From IMG/VR virus record IMGVR_UViG_3300042516_004109, positions 1 through 59,160 of that record: DNA of 59,160 nucleotides; one strand, 5' to 3'. Under the pieces are notes generated by a model. It ran no database searches. It saw only the letters and a program-made list of their open reading frames with translations, and was not told the DNA's origin. This stretch comes from a virus. Every line of letters starts with the position of its first letter. Within the stretch, counting starts at the first letter, position 1. Of the stretch, positions 44,716 to 53,863 are shown piece by piece. Both the position numbers and the translations under genes were made by a program.

Positions 44716-45603
44716 ATGGCAACTAGTGTATATTTTAATAATCAACGAGCAACCGTTGAGCAAAATCTTCTTGAAGATTTGATTATAGAATCAATTAAGA
44801 ATCATGGTATAGATGTTTACTATCTTCCTAGAGAATCACAATCATCAATTGATGAACTTTTTGGTGACGATCCAGTAAAATATTTTCGAAAAGCAATTAA
44901 GTTAGAGATGTATCTTGAATCTTTTCAAAATTATGAAGGTAATCAAGAATTTTTCTCTAAATTTGGTCTCGAAATTCAAGATACTGCTCGCCTTTGCGTT
45001 GCTCGAAGAAGATTTGAGCGTCAAGTTGCTTCAGTAATGGGTGCTGATCGAAGACTTCCAAAAGAAGGCGACCTAATTTATCTACCAATTCAATTTAAAT
45101 TGATGGAGATTAAGTTTGTTCAAGAAGAAAAAAACTTCTTTCAATTAGGTAGAGATTCTATCAATCCATACATGTATGGATTAACTGTAGAAGCATTTAA
45201 GTATAATGGAGAGCTGCTACAAACTGGAACAGAAGAAATTGATCGTATTGCAGATCTACAAAGTAATGTTCTAGAATTAAATTTAAACGCTGGTGGCACA
45301 GGCACTTTCCAACGCTTTGAGGTTGTATATCAAGGGTCTAATCTTGCAACTGCGACAGCGAAAGCAATTGTTGCTGGTTGGAATCTACCGACACAAAAAT
45401 TAAAAGTAAGAAATGTAAAAGGCGCATTTGTAGGTGGCACTTTAGTTAAAGGCTCAACAAGTAATGCTCAGTGGACTCTAAACGGAGCACCAGATTTACT
45501 TAACAATGTTAATGTAGGAAATATTGAAGATAATGATATACTTGAATCAGAAGCTGATGGAATTATAGATTTTACTGAGATTAATCCATTTGGTGAACCA
45601 TAA
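44716..45603 (+). CDS. 14: gp14 neck protein
   Basis: This 295-residue protein corresponds to T4 gp14 (256 residues), the second neck component. The N-terminal half is well conserved (VEQNLLEDLIIESIKNHGID, VYYLPRESQSSIDELFGDD, then FRKAIKLEMYLESFQNYEGN). Residues about 195-260 contain a Gly/Thr-rich beta segment (AGGTGTFQRFEVVYQGSNLA, then KLKVRNVKGAFVGGTLVKGS) resembling one found in gp15 here (VSSWSNTTKVLVVSDVNGV). The start lies one base after the gp13 stop. The stop overlaps the gp15 start (TAATG). Confidence 0.9.
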   Translation: MATSVYFNNQRATVEQNLLEDLIIESIKNHGIDVYYLPRESQSSIDELFGDDPVKYFRKAIKLEMYLESFQNYEGNQEFFSKFGLEIQDTARLCVARRRFERQVASVMGADRRLPKEGDLIYLPIQFKLMEIKFVQEEKNFFQLGRDSINPYMYGLTVEAFKYNGELLQTGTEEIDRIADLQSNVLELNLNAGGTGTFQRFEVVYQGSNLATATAKAIVAGWNLPTQKLKVRNVKGAFVGGTLVKGSTSNAQWTLNGAPDLLNNVNVGNIEDNDILESEADGIIDFTEINPFGEP

Positions 45604-46604
45604 TGTTATCTAATATTCACTTTTATCATCGTATAACTCGTAAAATGGTTGTTGCGTTTGGCACATTATTTAATAATATTCGTTTGGTTCGTTATAATAA
45701 GGCAGGAACTCAAGAAATTGAACGAATTAATGTTCCGTTGCAATACTCACAAAAAGAAAAGTTTTATCAACGCATAACGCAAGATCCAGAACTTACAAAA
45801 GAAGTTCAAATCACATTACCAAGAATGTCATTTGATTTAACATCAATAACATATGACCCAATGAGAAAAAGAAGTTTGTTTACTGAATCTTTTTCTCCCG
45901 AGACACAAACAACAATAAAGTCGATTCGCACAACTCCATATAATTTTGATTTTGAATTAAATATCTATGTTCGTAACACTGAAGATGGCACTCAAATTAT
46001 TGAACAAATTTTACCATTCTTTAATCCAGACTACAATGTAACAATTGATGTTATAGGATTATCAGATCAAAAAGTTGATGTTCCATTTATATTGCAAAAC
46101 ATCTCATACAATGTTGACAGTGTTGGCGCACCAGATACAACAAGAATGATAATATGGACATTAACATTTACAGCAAAGGGTTATATGTTTGGTCCAATCC
46201 TATCTCGTAATATCATTCGAAAGTCTACTGCAAATACATTCAATTCAATTTTTGAATTAGATGGTCTTCGTGAATTGACTATGAATGCAAATAGTGGCGT
46301 AGGAAACTATCAAACTGGGGAAGTAGTGTTTGAGGGTCGATCATTAGATGCAGCAAATTCAACTGCAACAGTTAGTAGTTGGAGTAATACAACCAAAGTT
46401 CTTGTTGTATCTGATGTTAATGGAGTTCTTGAAACAGGAAGAAATCTAACTGGCATAATTACAAATACATCATATAAAATACAATCATTTAGCACAGCAG
46501 AAAATCAATTAGTTAATCTCTCAGTGGTTCCAACGCCAAATAATGCAAGTGCTCAAACTGCGTTTGGATTTGATGAAACAGTTATTGAGTTTCCAAATTT
46601 ATAA
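45603..46604 (+). CDS. 15: gp15 tail sheath stabiliser
   Basis: This 333-residue protein matches T4 gp15 (272 residues), the terminator ring that stabilises the sheath and joins tail to head. The start FYHRITRKMVVAFGTLFNNI aligns with the T4 N-terminus, and LPRMSFDLTSITYDPMRKRS and QIIEQILPFFNPDYNVTIDV are characteristic. It is about 60 residues longer because of a C-terminal insertion (TGEVVFEGRSLDAANSTATV, then NTTKVLVVSDVNGVLETGRN) related to one in gp14. Confidence 0.92.
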   Translation: MLSNIHFYHRITRKMVVAFGTLFNNIRLVRYNKAGTQEIERINVPLQYSQKEKFYQRITQDPELTKEVQITLPRMSFDLTSITYDPMRKRSLFTESFSPETQTTIKSIRTTPYNFDFELNIYVRNTEDGTQIIEQILPFFNPDYNVTIDVIGLSDQKVDVPFILQNISYNVDSVGAPDTTRMIIWTLTFTAKGYMFGPILSRNIIRKSTANTFNSIFELDGLRELTMNANSGVGNYQTGEVVFEGRSLDAANSTATVSSWSNTTKVLVVSDVNGVLETGRNLTGIITNTSYKIQSFSTAENQLVNLSVVPTPNNASAQTAFGFDETVIEFPNL

Positions 46605-46610
46605 AATAAT

Positions 46611-47012
46611 ATGAGTGAAGTTGATAAAAATCTCTCTAATATTCTAAACACTGACTATATTCCTGTAGTAAGTGATAAAGAAACTAAATCGATGATTGTT
46701 CATCAAGATGATTCACAAAATCCTGATGCAGATTACTCGCGTTCTAATTATTACAACCTTATCGAAAGGGGTAATGAGGCTTTGGATGGTATTCTTGAGG
46801 TAGCGAGAGAATCACAACATCCACGAGCATACGAAGTAGCAGCCAACATGATTAAGAATCTCTCTGATGTCACAGAGAAACTTATGATTCTTCAACGGCA
46901 ACAACAAGAATTGCAACCAAAAGAGCAAGCACCAACAAATATTGCAATTGATAAAGCAGTGTTCATTGGATCTACAGCAGATCTATTGAAGCAAATAAAA
47001 AATGAATCTTAG
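46611..47012 (+). CDS. 16: gp16 small terminase subunit
   Basis: This 133-residue protein corresponds to T4 gp16 (164 residues), the small terminase that recognises concatemeric DNA and stimulates gp17. The DADYSRSNYYNLIERGNEAL, DGILEVARESQHPRAYEVAA and NMIKNLSDVTEKLM helices form its central oligomerisation domain. It is slightly shorter at both ends than T4's. It overlaps gp17 by 11 nt. Confidence 0.92.
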   Translation: MSEVDKNLSNILNTDYIPVVSDKETKSMIVHQDDSQNPDADYSRSNYYNLIERGNEALDGILEVARESQHPRAYEVAANMIKNLSDVTEKLMILQRQQQELQPKEQAPTNIAIDKAVFIGSTADLLKQIKNES

Positions 47013-48633
47013 ATCTAAACTAAAGCATTATCTTGGGAATCCCTCTTTAAAACGGGTGAATATGCCAATGCAGCTCACGGAAGAACAAATCCGCGAGTAT
47101 GTTAAATGCTCAAAAGATCCAATCTACTTTATCGAAAACTATGTAAAGATTATTACTCTTGACAAGGGTTTTGTGCAGATATCTTTGTATCCATTCCAAA
47201 AACAAGCAATTACAGATATTAATGATAATCGCCGCGTTATAGTAAAGGCAGGTCGTCAGGTCGGTAAGACTACGATGGTCGTTGGATATATCCTTTGGTA
47301 TATTCTGTTTAATCAAGATAAATTTGTGGCTATCTTGGCAAATAAAGCACCAACAGCTCGCGAAATCTTAAACAGAGTTAAAATTGCGTATGAAGCATTA
47401 CCACTTTGGATACAACAGGGTGTAAAAGTATGGAACAAAGGTGACATTGAACTAGAAAATAACTGTCGTATAATGGCAACCTCTACTGCGTCAAGTGCGA
47501 TTCGTGGTTACTCTATCTCGTTGCTATATCTTGACGAGTTCGCATTCGTGCCAAGTAATATTGCTGATGAGTTCTTCACCTCTGTATACCCAACTATCTC
47601 TTCTGGTACACAGTCTAAAATTCTAATTTCTTCCACGCCAAATGGAATGAATCATTTTTACAGAATGTGGACTGAAGCAGTTGAAGGGCAAAGTGGATTT
47701 AAACATATTGAAGCCAACTGGCGACAGGTTCCAGGTCGTGATCAAGCATGGGCAGATGATCAAAGACGCATTCTTAAAGACGAAAAGTTTTTGCAGGAAA
47801 TGGAATGCGAGTTTATGGGGTCGGCAGGTACATTACTTTCTTCTGCAGCCTTGAAGTCCCTTGCATTTGTAAAACCAATACATCTTTCGGAAAATGGAAT
47901 TAAAGTTTATCAAGCTCCGATTCCAGAGCACAATTATGTAATTATTGCTGATACTGCTCGTGGTAGAGGACTTGACTATTCTGCATTTAGTGTTATCGAT
48001 GTTACAAGTATACCATATAAACAAGTTTGTACATATAAAGATAACAACATCAGTCCTATTGTGTATCCATCAATTATTAGGCGTATGGGTGAATATTATA
48101 ACTCAGCGTATGTATTGATTGAAATTAATGATAATGGTCAGCAAGTCGTCGATTCTTTATTTGATGAGTATGAGTATGAAAATATTCTTTCTACAGTAGA
48201 GATTAAAGGAAAGATTGCAGTTACATGGGGATACGGAAACAAGTCCTACCGAGGAGTTCGAACTACAAAATCTGTAAAGAGACTCGGTTGTTCTATCATG
48301 AAGAATCTTATAGAAGCGCAACAGCTCATTATACAAGATTTTGATACAATATCAGAACTTTCGACCTTTATATCGAATGGAACAAGTTTTGAGGCTGCAG
48401 AAGGAAGTCATGACGATCTTGTTATGACTCTTGTTTTATTTGCATGGTTAACCAATCAAAAATTCTTCTCTGAGTTAACAAATACTGACATCAGATTAAA
48501 ATTGTATGAAGAACAGATGAAACAGATCGAAGAGGAGAGACTTCCTACATTTTTGGGTGGACATATCGATGTTGATCAAAATGACGGAAGTTATCTAGAA
48601 AATGGTGATATTTGGACGCCAGTAAATCACTAA
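47002..48633 (+). CDS. 17: gp17 large terminase subunit (packaging ATPase/nuclease)
   Basis: This 543-residue protein (T4 gp17, 610) is the headful packaging motor and nuclease. The ATPase has Walker A at 83-90 (AGRQVGKT) and Walker B at 174-180 (LLYLDEF). The RNase H-like nuclease has Asp317 in IIADTARGRGLDYSAFSVID, an acidic ENDNG-type motif in VLIEINDNGQ (about 372-380), and the Asp pair 471-472 in GSHDDLVMTLVLFAWL. An internal Met at residue 21 could be an alternative start. The N-terminus is shorter than in T4. Confidence 0.96.
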   Translation: MNLRSKLKHYLGNPSLKRVNMPMQLTEEQIREYVKCSKDPIYFIENYVKIITLDKGFVQISLYPFQKQAITDINDNRRVIVKAGRQVGKTTMVVGYILWYILFNQDKFVAILANKAPTAREILNRVKIAYEALPLWIQQGVKVWNKGDIELENNCRIMATSTASSAIRGYSISLLYLDEFAFVPSNIADEFFTSVYPTISSGTQSKILISSTPNGMNHFYRMWTEAVEGQSGFKHIEANWRQVPGRDQAWADDQRRILKDEKFLQEMECEFMGSAGTLLSSAALKSLAFVKPIHLSENGIKVYQAPIPEHNYVIIADTARGRGLDYSAFSVIDVTSIPYKQVCTYKDNNISPIVYPSIIRRMGEYYNSAYVLIEINDNGQQVVDSLFDEYEYENILSTVEIKGKIAVTWGYGNKSYRGVRTTKSVKRLGCSIMKNLIEAQQLIIQDFDTISELSTFISNGTSFEAAEGSHDDLVMTLVLFAWLTNQKFFSELTNTDIRLKLYEEQMKQIEEERLPTFLGGHIDVDQNDGSYLENGDIWTPVNH

Positions 48634-48646
48634 AAACCTCATTTTA

Positions 48647-48653
48647 CTAAATA
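48647..48653 (+). promoter_or_regulatory. Late promoter motif CTAAATA before gp18
   Basis: CTAAATA in TTTACTAAATAAACC lies 41 nt before the sheath gene ATG, which has a strong ACAGGAGC ribosome binding site. Confidence 0.62.
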
Positions 48654-48694
48654 AACCGTATATTTCTTAATCTCCATTTAACAGGAGCAAAAAC

Positions 48695-50386
48695 ATGGCT
48701 TTTCTAGTATCACCAGGCGTGAATGTATCCGAGATTGATGCAACCACAGTTGTACCATCAGTTTCCACATCCACTGGCGCAGTCGCTGGCGCGTTTCAGT
48801 GGGGTCCAATCGATGTTGCCCGTTTAGTCAGCTCAGAAGATGAGCTCGTTCAAGTGTTTGGCAAACCAGATTCAACAACTGCATTAACTTTCTTCACTGC
48901 TGCAAATTTCCTTGCGTATAGCAGCAGTCTATTTGTATCTCGAGCTGACGCAGCAACTCTAAACACTGCGATAGCTCTAAACGTTGCTGCTATTACTTTT
49001 GCAAGTAATGTTAAGATTCGCAATGAAGATCACTACTTTGATAGTTTCTACACTGCAACAAATGCAAACGTTGCTGTAGCAGCTCGTTATCCTGGTTCAC
49101 TAGGTAACTCGTTGAAGGTTGCATTTTGCGCAAATTCAAATGCTGTAGCATTCTCAACTTGGACATATGCTCCATTTTTCGATGCTGCTCCTGGAACTTC
49201 ACCGTTTGTTGCTGCGAAATTTAAGTCAAATGCGAATGATGAAATGCATATCGCAATTATCGACGAAGATGGTCTAATCACTGGTACTGCAAACACTGTT
49301 CTAGAAAGATATTCAAACGTTTCGAAAGCAACAAACGCTAAAGGTGAGTCTGGTCAAAGCATTTATTGGGTTGATGTTCTCTATAATAACTCAAAATGGG
49401 TATATGGATTAGGTCAAAACAATGCAACATGGGGCGTTGCTGCTAATGCAAGCCACTCATTTGCTGGCGAAAATATAAATGGCATCTCTTTTGTACAAGG
49501 TGTGGATGCTACACCGACTGATGGTAATGTTCAAATTGCCTACCAACAGTTTGCGAGCTCTGAAAATGTTGATATTAGTCTTTTAATGACAGCAGGTCAT
49601 TCATCAACGGTTGCAGCAAATACTATCTCTCTTTCTGACGGTCGCCGCGACTGTGTGACATTTGTGTCACCTGCTCTCGCAAACGTTCAGGCTGCTGATC
49701 CAGTAACAGCAATTACTAATTTCCGCAATTCTCTTACATCAACTTCGTTTGCTGTACTAGATAGTGGCTGGAAGTATCAATACGACAAATATAATGATGT
49801 CTATCGATACATACCACTAAATGGTGATATTGCTGGTCTCTGCGCTCGCACAGATCTAGATCGCGATCCATGGTTCTCACCAGCTGGATTTAATCGTGGT
49901 CAATTAAGAAATGTGGTTAAACTTGCATTTAATCCAAATCAAGCACAACGAGACACGCTATACAAGGCAGGTGTAAACCCTGTTGTTTCGTTCCCAGGAG
50001 AAGGCACTGTTCTGTTTGGTGATAAAACACTATTAACACGACCAAGTGCGTTTGATCGTATTAATGTTCGTCGTTTGTTTATCGTTCTCGAGAAGGCAAT
50101 CAGCAGAGCAGCGAAGGCAAGCCTCTTTGAATTCAATGATGAGTTTACAAGAGCACAATTTATTAATCTTGTTGAGCCATTCCTACGATTAGTGCAGGGT
50201 CGTCGCGGCATCTATGACTTCCGTGTTGTTTGTGACGAAACAAATAATAGTCCAGAAGTTGTTGACCGCAACGAATTTATCGGTGACATCTACATCAAAC
50301 CAGCTAAAGCAATCAACTACATACAGTTGAACTTTGTTGCTGTTCGTACTGGTGTTGCCTTCGATGAAATCGTTGGTCGTTTCTAA
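48695..50386 (+). CDS. 18: gp18 tail sheath protein
   Basis: This 563-residue protein is the contractile sheath subunit (T4 gp18, 659). The N-terminus VSPGVNVSEIDATTVVPSVS, GAFQWGPIDVARLVSSEDEL and FGKPD is the standard sheath opening. The conserved C-terminal core is complete (GVNPVVSFPGEGTVLFGDKT, INVRRLFIVLEKAISRAAKA, then YDFRVVCDETNNSPEVVDRN and GDIYIKPAKAINYIQLNFVA). The roughly 100-residue shortfall lies in the variable surface domains. gp19 follows under its own late motif. Confidence 0.96.
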   Translation: MAFLVSPGVNVSEIDATTVVPSVSTSTGAVAGAFQWGPIDVARLVSSEDELVQVFGKPDSTTALTFFTAANFLAYSSSLFVSRADAATLNTAIALNVAAITFASNVKIRNEDHYFDSFYTATNANVAVAARYPGSLGNSLKVAFCANSNAVAFSTWTYAPFFDAAPGTSPFVAAKFKSNANDEMHIAIIDEDGLITGTANTVLERYSNVSKATNAKGESGQSIYWVDVLYNNSKWVYGLGQNNATWGVAANASHSFAGENINGISFVQGVDATPTDGNVQIAYQQFASSENVDISLLMTAGHSSTVAANTISLSDGRRDCVTFVSPALANVQAADPVTAITNFRNSLTSTSFAVLDSGWKYQYDKYNDVYRYIPLNGDIAGLCARTDLDRDPWFSPAGFNRGQLRNVVKLAFNPNQAQRDTLYKAGVNPVVSFPGEGTVLFGDKTLLTRPSAFDRINVRRLFIVLEKAISRAAKASLFEFNDEFTRAQFINLVEPFLRLVQGRRGIYDFRVVCDETNNSPEVVDRNEFIGDIYIKPAKAINYIQLNFVAVRTGVAFDEIVGRF

Positions 50387-50392
50387 TAAATA
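50386..50392 (+). promoter_or_regulatory. Late promoter motif ATAAATA before gp19
   Basis: ATAAATA overlaps the gp18 stop region and lies 27 nt before the gp19 ATG, followed by a CAGGAG ribosome binding site. It would allow extra expression of the abundant tube protein. Confidence 0.62.
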
Positions 50393-50419
50393 GACTAAAG
50401 ATAAAGTCAGGAGAAAACA

Positions 50420-51001
50420 ATGGCTTTTAATGTAAATCAATTTCGTACTCAATTACAGGGTGATGGCGCTCGTCCAAATCTATTTGAGGTCGAATTAAAT
50501 TTTCCTTCATATGTAACGGGAAGAGCAATATCTACTGCGAAATCAACATTCATGGTTAAAACTGCTGCTCTTCCAGGGTCAACAGTTGGAATGGTTACAG
50601 TGCCTTACTTCGGTCGCGAAGTAAAGGTTGCTGGTAATCGTACTTTTGCTGATTGGTCAGTAACGATTTTAAACGATGAAGATTTCGGAATTCGTAATTC
50701 GATGGAATCATGGGTTCGCGGTATTAATGAAAATGTTACAAACCTTCGCTCAGCAACAGCAAGAACATCACAGCAATATGGTGTTGATGCCACTGTAACT
50801 CAGTATGGTAAAGGGGGTCAAAGACTCAAGAGATATCGTTTAGTTGGTATGTTCCCAACAGATATTTCTCAAATTGATCTAGACTGGGGTTCAAACGACA
50901 CGATTGAAGAATACACAGTCAACTTTGCTTATCAGTACTGGGAATCAATTGATCGTGGTGTTACAACGTCTCTAGTAACACCAGTTGAATCGCTATTCTA
51001 A
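50420..51001 (+). CDS. 19: gp19 tail tube protein
   Basis: This 193-residue protein is the major tail tube subunit (T4 gp19, 163). The tube fold is visible: FEVELNFPS first strand, VKTAALPGSTVGMVTVPYFG loop, RTFADWSVTILNDEDFGIRN, a helix (MESWVRGINENV), LVGMFPTDISQIDLDWGSND and the closing TVNFAYQYWE. It follows the sheath gene as in T4 and is closed by a perfect hairpin terminator. The proteins encoded at 4818 and 57229 share its fold, but this copy has the correct position for gp19. Confidence 0.94.
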   Translation: MAFNVNQFRTQLQGDGARPNLFEVELNFPSYVTGRAISTAKSTFMVKTAALPGSTVGMVTVPYFGREVKVAGNRTFADWSVTILNDEDFGIRNSMESWVRGINENVTNLRSATARTSQQYGVDATVTQYGKGGQRLKRYRLVGMFPTDISQIDLDWGSNDTIEEYTVNFAYQYWESIDRGVTTSLVTPVESLF

Positions 51002-51013
51002 ATATAGTGTGTT

Positions 51014-51039
51014 GGGGGAGGATATCCTCCCCCATTTTT
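51014..51039 (+). terminator. Terminator after gp19
   Basis: An 8-bp perfect stem, GGGGGAGG (51014-51021) with CCTCCCCC (51026-51033), closes an ATAT loop and is followed by A then five T. It limits gp19 messages running into the portal gene. A CTAAATA sits just upstream at 50998-51004, so a transcript from it would meet this hairpin at once. Confidence 0.9.
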
Positions 51040-51054
51040 ATAATGGAGTAATAT

Positions 51055-52623
51055 ATGGCGCAGTCAATTAATCTATTCGGTTTCGAAATTACTCGCACAA
51101 AACCAGAAGGTGCGCCACAGCAGCTTCAACCTCAAGTTTCTACACCTGTTTCTGATGATGGTGCAATAACAGTAACTGCTGGTGGATATTTTGGCACTTA
51201 TCTTGATTTAGAAGCAAGTTTTAAAAACGAAAATGATCTAGTCACTCGTTATCGCGAGATGGCGATGCAACCAGAACTTGAATCTGCAATTGATGAAATC
51301 GTAAATGAATCAATTGTGCACGATGTTACAGGTAAATCTGTTACAATCATAGTTGACGATCTAGAACAACCAGAAAATGTAAAAGAAATGATCCGTGAAG
51401 AATTTCAAAATGTTCTTCGCATGTTAGACTTCTCAAACATGGGATCAGATATTTTTCGTGGGTGGTATATCGATGGAAGACTATTTTACCAAGTTTTGAT
51501 CGATGAAAAAAATCCAAGAATGGGAATTCAAGAACTAGTTTATATCGATCCTCGCAAAATTAAAAAAGTTCGAACAGTTATTAAAAAGAAAGATCCTCGC
51601 ACAAAGATCGAAGTTATCGATGGATATCAAGAATTCTATGTGTTCAATGACAAGGCAACTGTGCAAGGACAAACATTAATCACACAAGTAAATGATACTT
51701 CAGTTAAAATTGCCACTGATGCAATCGTGAATATTAATTCTGGATTACTCGATGCAAAACGACAAATGGTATTGTCTCATGTTCACAAAGCAATAAAACC
51801 TCTTAACCAGCTTCGTATGGTCGAAGATGCTGTCGTAATTTATCGTTTGTCTCGTGCTCCAGAGCGTCGTGTATTTTATATCGATGTTGGAAACATGCCA
51901 TCGAAAAAGGCAGAGCAGTATCTTCGTGATATTATGACGAAGTTCCGTAACAAGGTTGTGTATGATTCTTCAACTGGCGAAGTCAAAGACGATCGCAAGT
52001 TTATGTCAATGATGGAAGATTTTTATATTCCACGACGTGGTGAAGGAAAGGCAACAGAAATTACTACTCTTCCTGCAGGTCAAAATCTCGGAGAGTTGTC
52101 TGATGTTCGCTACTTTGAAAATAAATTATACAAAGCATTAAATGTTCCTATTTCTCGTTTAGAAACACAGACAGGATTCTCTCTTGGTCGTTCAACAGAG
52201 ATTACAAGAGACGAACTAAAATTTTCAAAGTTTGTCGACCGTTTAAGAAATAAATTTACTATTTTATTCGATGAATTGATGAAGCGTCAATTATCTTTAA
52301 AAGGTATTTGTTCTATCGATGAATGGGAAACATTAAAAGAAAAGATTCACTACGATTTTCTCAAAGATAATAATTTTTCTGAGTTAAAAGAAGCAGAACT
52401 TATGAGTGCTCGTTTACAACTTATGGCGCAAATTGATCCGTATGTTGGAACATACTATTCAAAAGCGTATGTTAAGAAACATGTATTACATTTTGACGAG
52501 GAAGGCATTAAACGAATGGATGTAGAAATTGCTGAAGAGCAAGCAGAAAATCCTCTACCAGAGACTAGTGCTGAACCAAATTCAAGTGTTGATCAAGCAT
52601 TTCAATCAGAAATTACTAAATAA
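51055..52623 (+). CDS. 20: gp20 portal protein
   Basis: This 522-residue protein matches the T4 portal gp20 (524 residues), the dodecameric vertex that nucleates the prohead and docks the packaging motor. Strong blocks are YREMAMQPELESAIDEIVNE, GWYIDGRLFYQVLIDEKNPR, LSHVHKAIKPLNQLRMVEDA, VVIYRLSRAPERRVFYIDVG, PSKKAEQYLRDIMTKFRNKV and LETQTGFSLGRSTEITRDEL. An ATAATGGAGT ribosome binding site precedes the start. Confidence 0.97.
   Translation: MAQSINLFGFEITRTKPEGAPQQLQPQVSTPVSDDGAITVTAGGYFGTYLDLEASFKNENDLVTRYREMAMQPELESAIDEIVNESIVHDVTGKSVTIIVDDLEQPENVKEMIREEFQNVLRMLDFSNMGSDIFRGWYIDGRLFYQVLIDEKNPRMGIQELVYIDPRKIKKVRTVIKKKDPRTKIEVIDGYQEFYVFNDKATVQGQTLITQVNDTSVKIATDAIVNINSGLLDAKRQMVLSHVHKAIKPLNQLRMVEDAVVIYRLSRAPERRVFYIDVGNMPSKKAEQYLRDIMTKFRNKVVYDSSTGEVKDDRKFMSMMEDFYIPRRGEGKATEITTLPAGQNLGELSDVRYFENKLYKALNVPISRLETQTGFSLGRSTEITRDELKFSKFVDRLRNKFTILFDELMKRQLSLKGICSIDEWETLKEKIHYDFLKDNNFSELKEAELMSARLQLMAQIDPYVGTYYSKAYVKKHVLHFDEEGIKRMDVEIAEEQAENPLPETSAEPNSSVDQAFQSEITK
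52616..52622 (+). promoter_or_regulatory. Possible late promoter motif CTAAATA before gp67
   Basis: CTAAATA overlaps the portal stop codon and lies 16 nt before the gp67 ATG. This is closer than the other instances, so use as a promoter is less certain. TTAGGAG follows as ribosome binding site. Confidence 0.4.
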
Positions 52624-52638
52624 ATTAGGAGAAAAATT

Positions 52639-52848
52639 ATGGAAAGTTATGAACTAATTGATGCGGCGTTAAATCAAGATAAAGAAACATTTGCAGCTGC
52701 TTTTCAGTCTGCAATTGCAAGTAAAGTTACTGACGCATTAGAAGTTAAAAAAGTTGAGATTGCCTCAACACTTATTGTGCCAGAAGTAGAAGTAGGAACA
52801 GATGAACTTGAAACAACTGAAGTTGAGATTGACGGAAGCGATGCCTAA
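52639..52848 (+). CDS. 67: gp67 prohead core protein
   Basis: This 69-residue acidic protein sits directly after the portal gene, as gene 67 does in T4 (80 residues). The N-terminal helix MESYELIDAALNQDKETFAA, AFQSAIASKVTDALEVKKVE is typical, and the second half is acidic (VEVGTDELETTEVEIDGSDA). In T4 it is a scaffold-core component degraded by gp21. It overlaps the next gene by 47 nt in a different frame. Confidence 0.85.
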   Translation: MESYELIDAALNQDKETFAAAFQSAIASKVTDALEVKKVEIASTLIVPEVEVGTDELETTEVEIDGSDA

Positions 52849-53566
52849 CAACGCTGCGCAATTAAATGCGCTTGTTCGTGCAGGGATAATGAAGTCAGCC
52901 GAGTTGCCAACTCTTAAGATGGCAATGCGTAAACACGCACAGGTTGGCGATGTCGCTAAACTTCCTAAAAATCAACGAGATGTTTTGATGAAGTACAATG
53001 ATTCTTTATCACAAGCAGCTCTTGGTTCTACTCAATCATTTCAAGCTGTTCGTAAAAATTTACAAAACAGTTTTGAGATTACAGACAAAAATCAATTATC
53101 TGAAGCATTGCAAGACGAAATACAACCACCTCCAATGTTGGTTCTTCGTCGTCAAGGTATTCGTATTTTTCCAGATGGAAAAAGAGTTGCTATGTATTCA
53201 AATGAAAAACTTGGATTAACATTTACAATTCCATATCGACCACGCAATGTTACAAATCCTTCAAATGTAGTTCCTGGTTTAACTTCTGAAGATTCAGAGT
53301 TTGAAGATGTAATGGAAAGTCTTGAGCAAGTTGCAAAGTATGCTCAAGAAGAATCGCCAAAACAAACAGCTCGTCATATGAAATTTGGTGACGGTTCTAA
53401 ACTTAAAGTCAGTCATGGTGCAGCAAAAGCCATTCATATGGTCCATGGTGCATTAAACGACGAAAACAAAAAGAAGTTTGCTGAGATGCTTACGACACCA
53501 AAGGGATTTGAAAAGGCAGCAAACTTTGCAATGAGCAAAGTTTCATTTAAAATTGGTGACAAATGA
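52802..53566 (+). CDS. Prohead core/internal protein with probable gp21 cleavage site
   Basis: This 254-residue protein lies between gp67 and gp68. I keep ATG 52802, which has TAGGA 6 nt upstream, because the N-terminus MNLKQLKLRLTE|AMPNN ends in the LxE|A pattern cut by T4-type prohead proteases, like T4 capsid-targeting sequences. A start at ATG 52841 (GGAAG upstream) would remove it. The remainder has PPPMLVLRRQGIRIFPDGKR and a C-terminal HMKFGDGSKLKVSHGAAKAI, HMVHGALNDENKKKFAEM segment of a kind seen in other aquatic T4-like phages. No T4 protein is recognised. It overlaps the next gene by 4 nt. Confidence 0.7.
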   Translation: MNLKQLKLRLTEAMPNNAAQLNALVRAGIMKSAELPTLKMAMRKHAQVGDVAKLPKNQRDVLMKYNDSLSQAALGSTQSFQAVRKNLQNSFEITDKNQLSEALQDEIQPPPMLVLRRQGIRIFPDGKRVAMYSNEKLGLTFTIPYRPRNVTNPSNVVPGLTSEDSEFEDVMESLEQVAKYAQEESPKQTARHMKFGDGSKLKVSHGAAKAIHMVHGALNDENKKKFAEMLTTPKGFEKAANFAMSKVSFKIGDK

Positions 53567-53862
53567 GCATTGTATCAGAAGTAATTAGAGAAATTATTGC
53601 GGAAGCAAATGTTGTTCGAATGGGTCGTAAAAAACTCGTTAAGGCTCGCGTTCGTGGTGGTAAAGTTCAAAGGCGTAAAGTTGTTTCAGGTGTAAAAGGT
53701 TACACAATTCGTGGTGGTAAATTAACAAGAATGACAGCCTCTGAACGTTTGCGTCGCCGTATTGCGCAGCGTAAAGGTAAAGTTAAGCGAAGAGCTAAAT
53801 TAGCAAGATCATTAATTAAAAGAAAACGATCATTGCGTCGTAGACAATCACTAGGAATCTAA
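53563..53862 (+). CDS. 68: gp68-like basic prohead core protein
   Basis: This 99-residue protein is extremely basic (repeated RR, KR and RK motifs ending in SLRRRQSLGI) and occupies the gene 68 position between gp67 and gp21. The N-terminus MSIVSEVIREIIAE|ANVV carries an IxE|A site expected for gp21, and would leave an 85-residue arginine/lysine-rich mature protein. In T4, gp68 is a minor core protein. The strong basicity suggests the mature product stays inside the head and binds packaged DNA, which is inference. Confidence 0.75.
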   Translation: MSIVSEVIREIIAEANVVRMGRKKLVKARVRGGKVQRRKVVSGVKGYTIRGGKLTRMTASERLRRRIAQRKGKVKRRAKLARSLIKRKRSLRRRQSLGI

Positions 53863-53863
53863 A

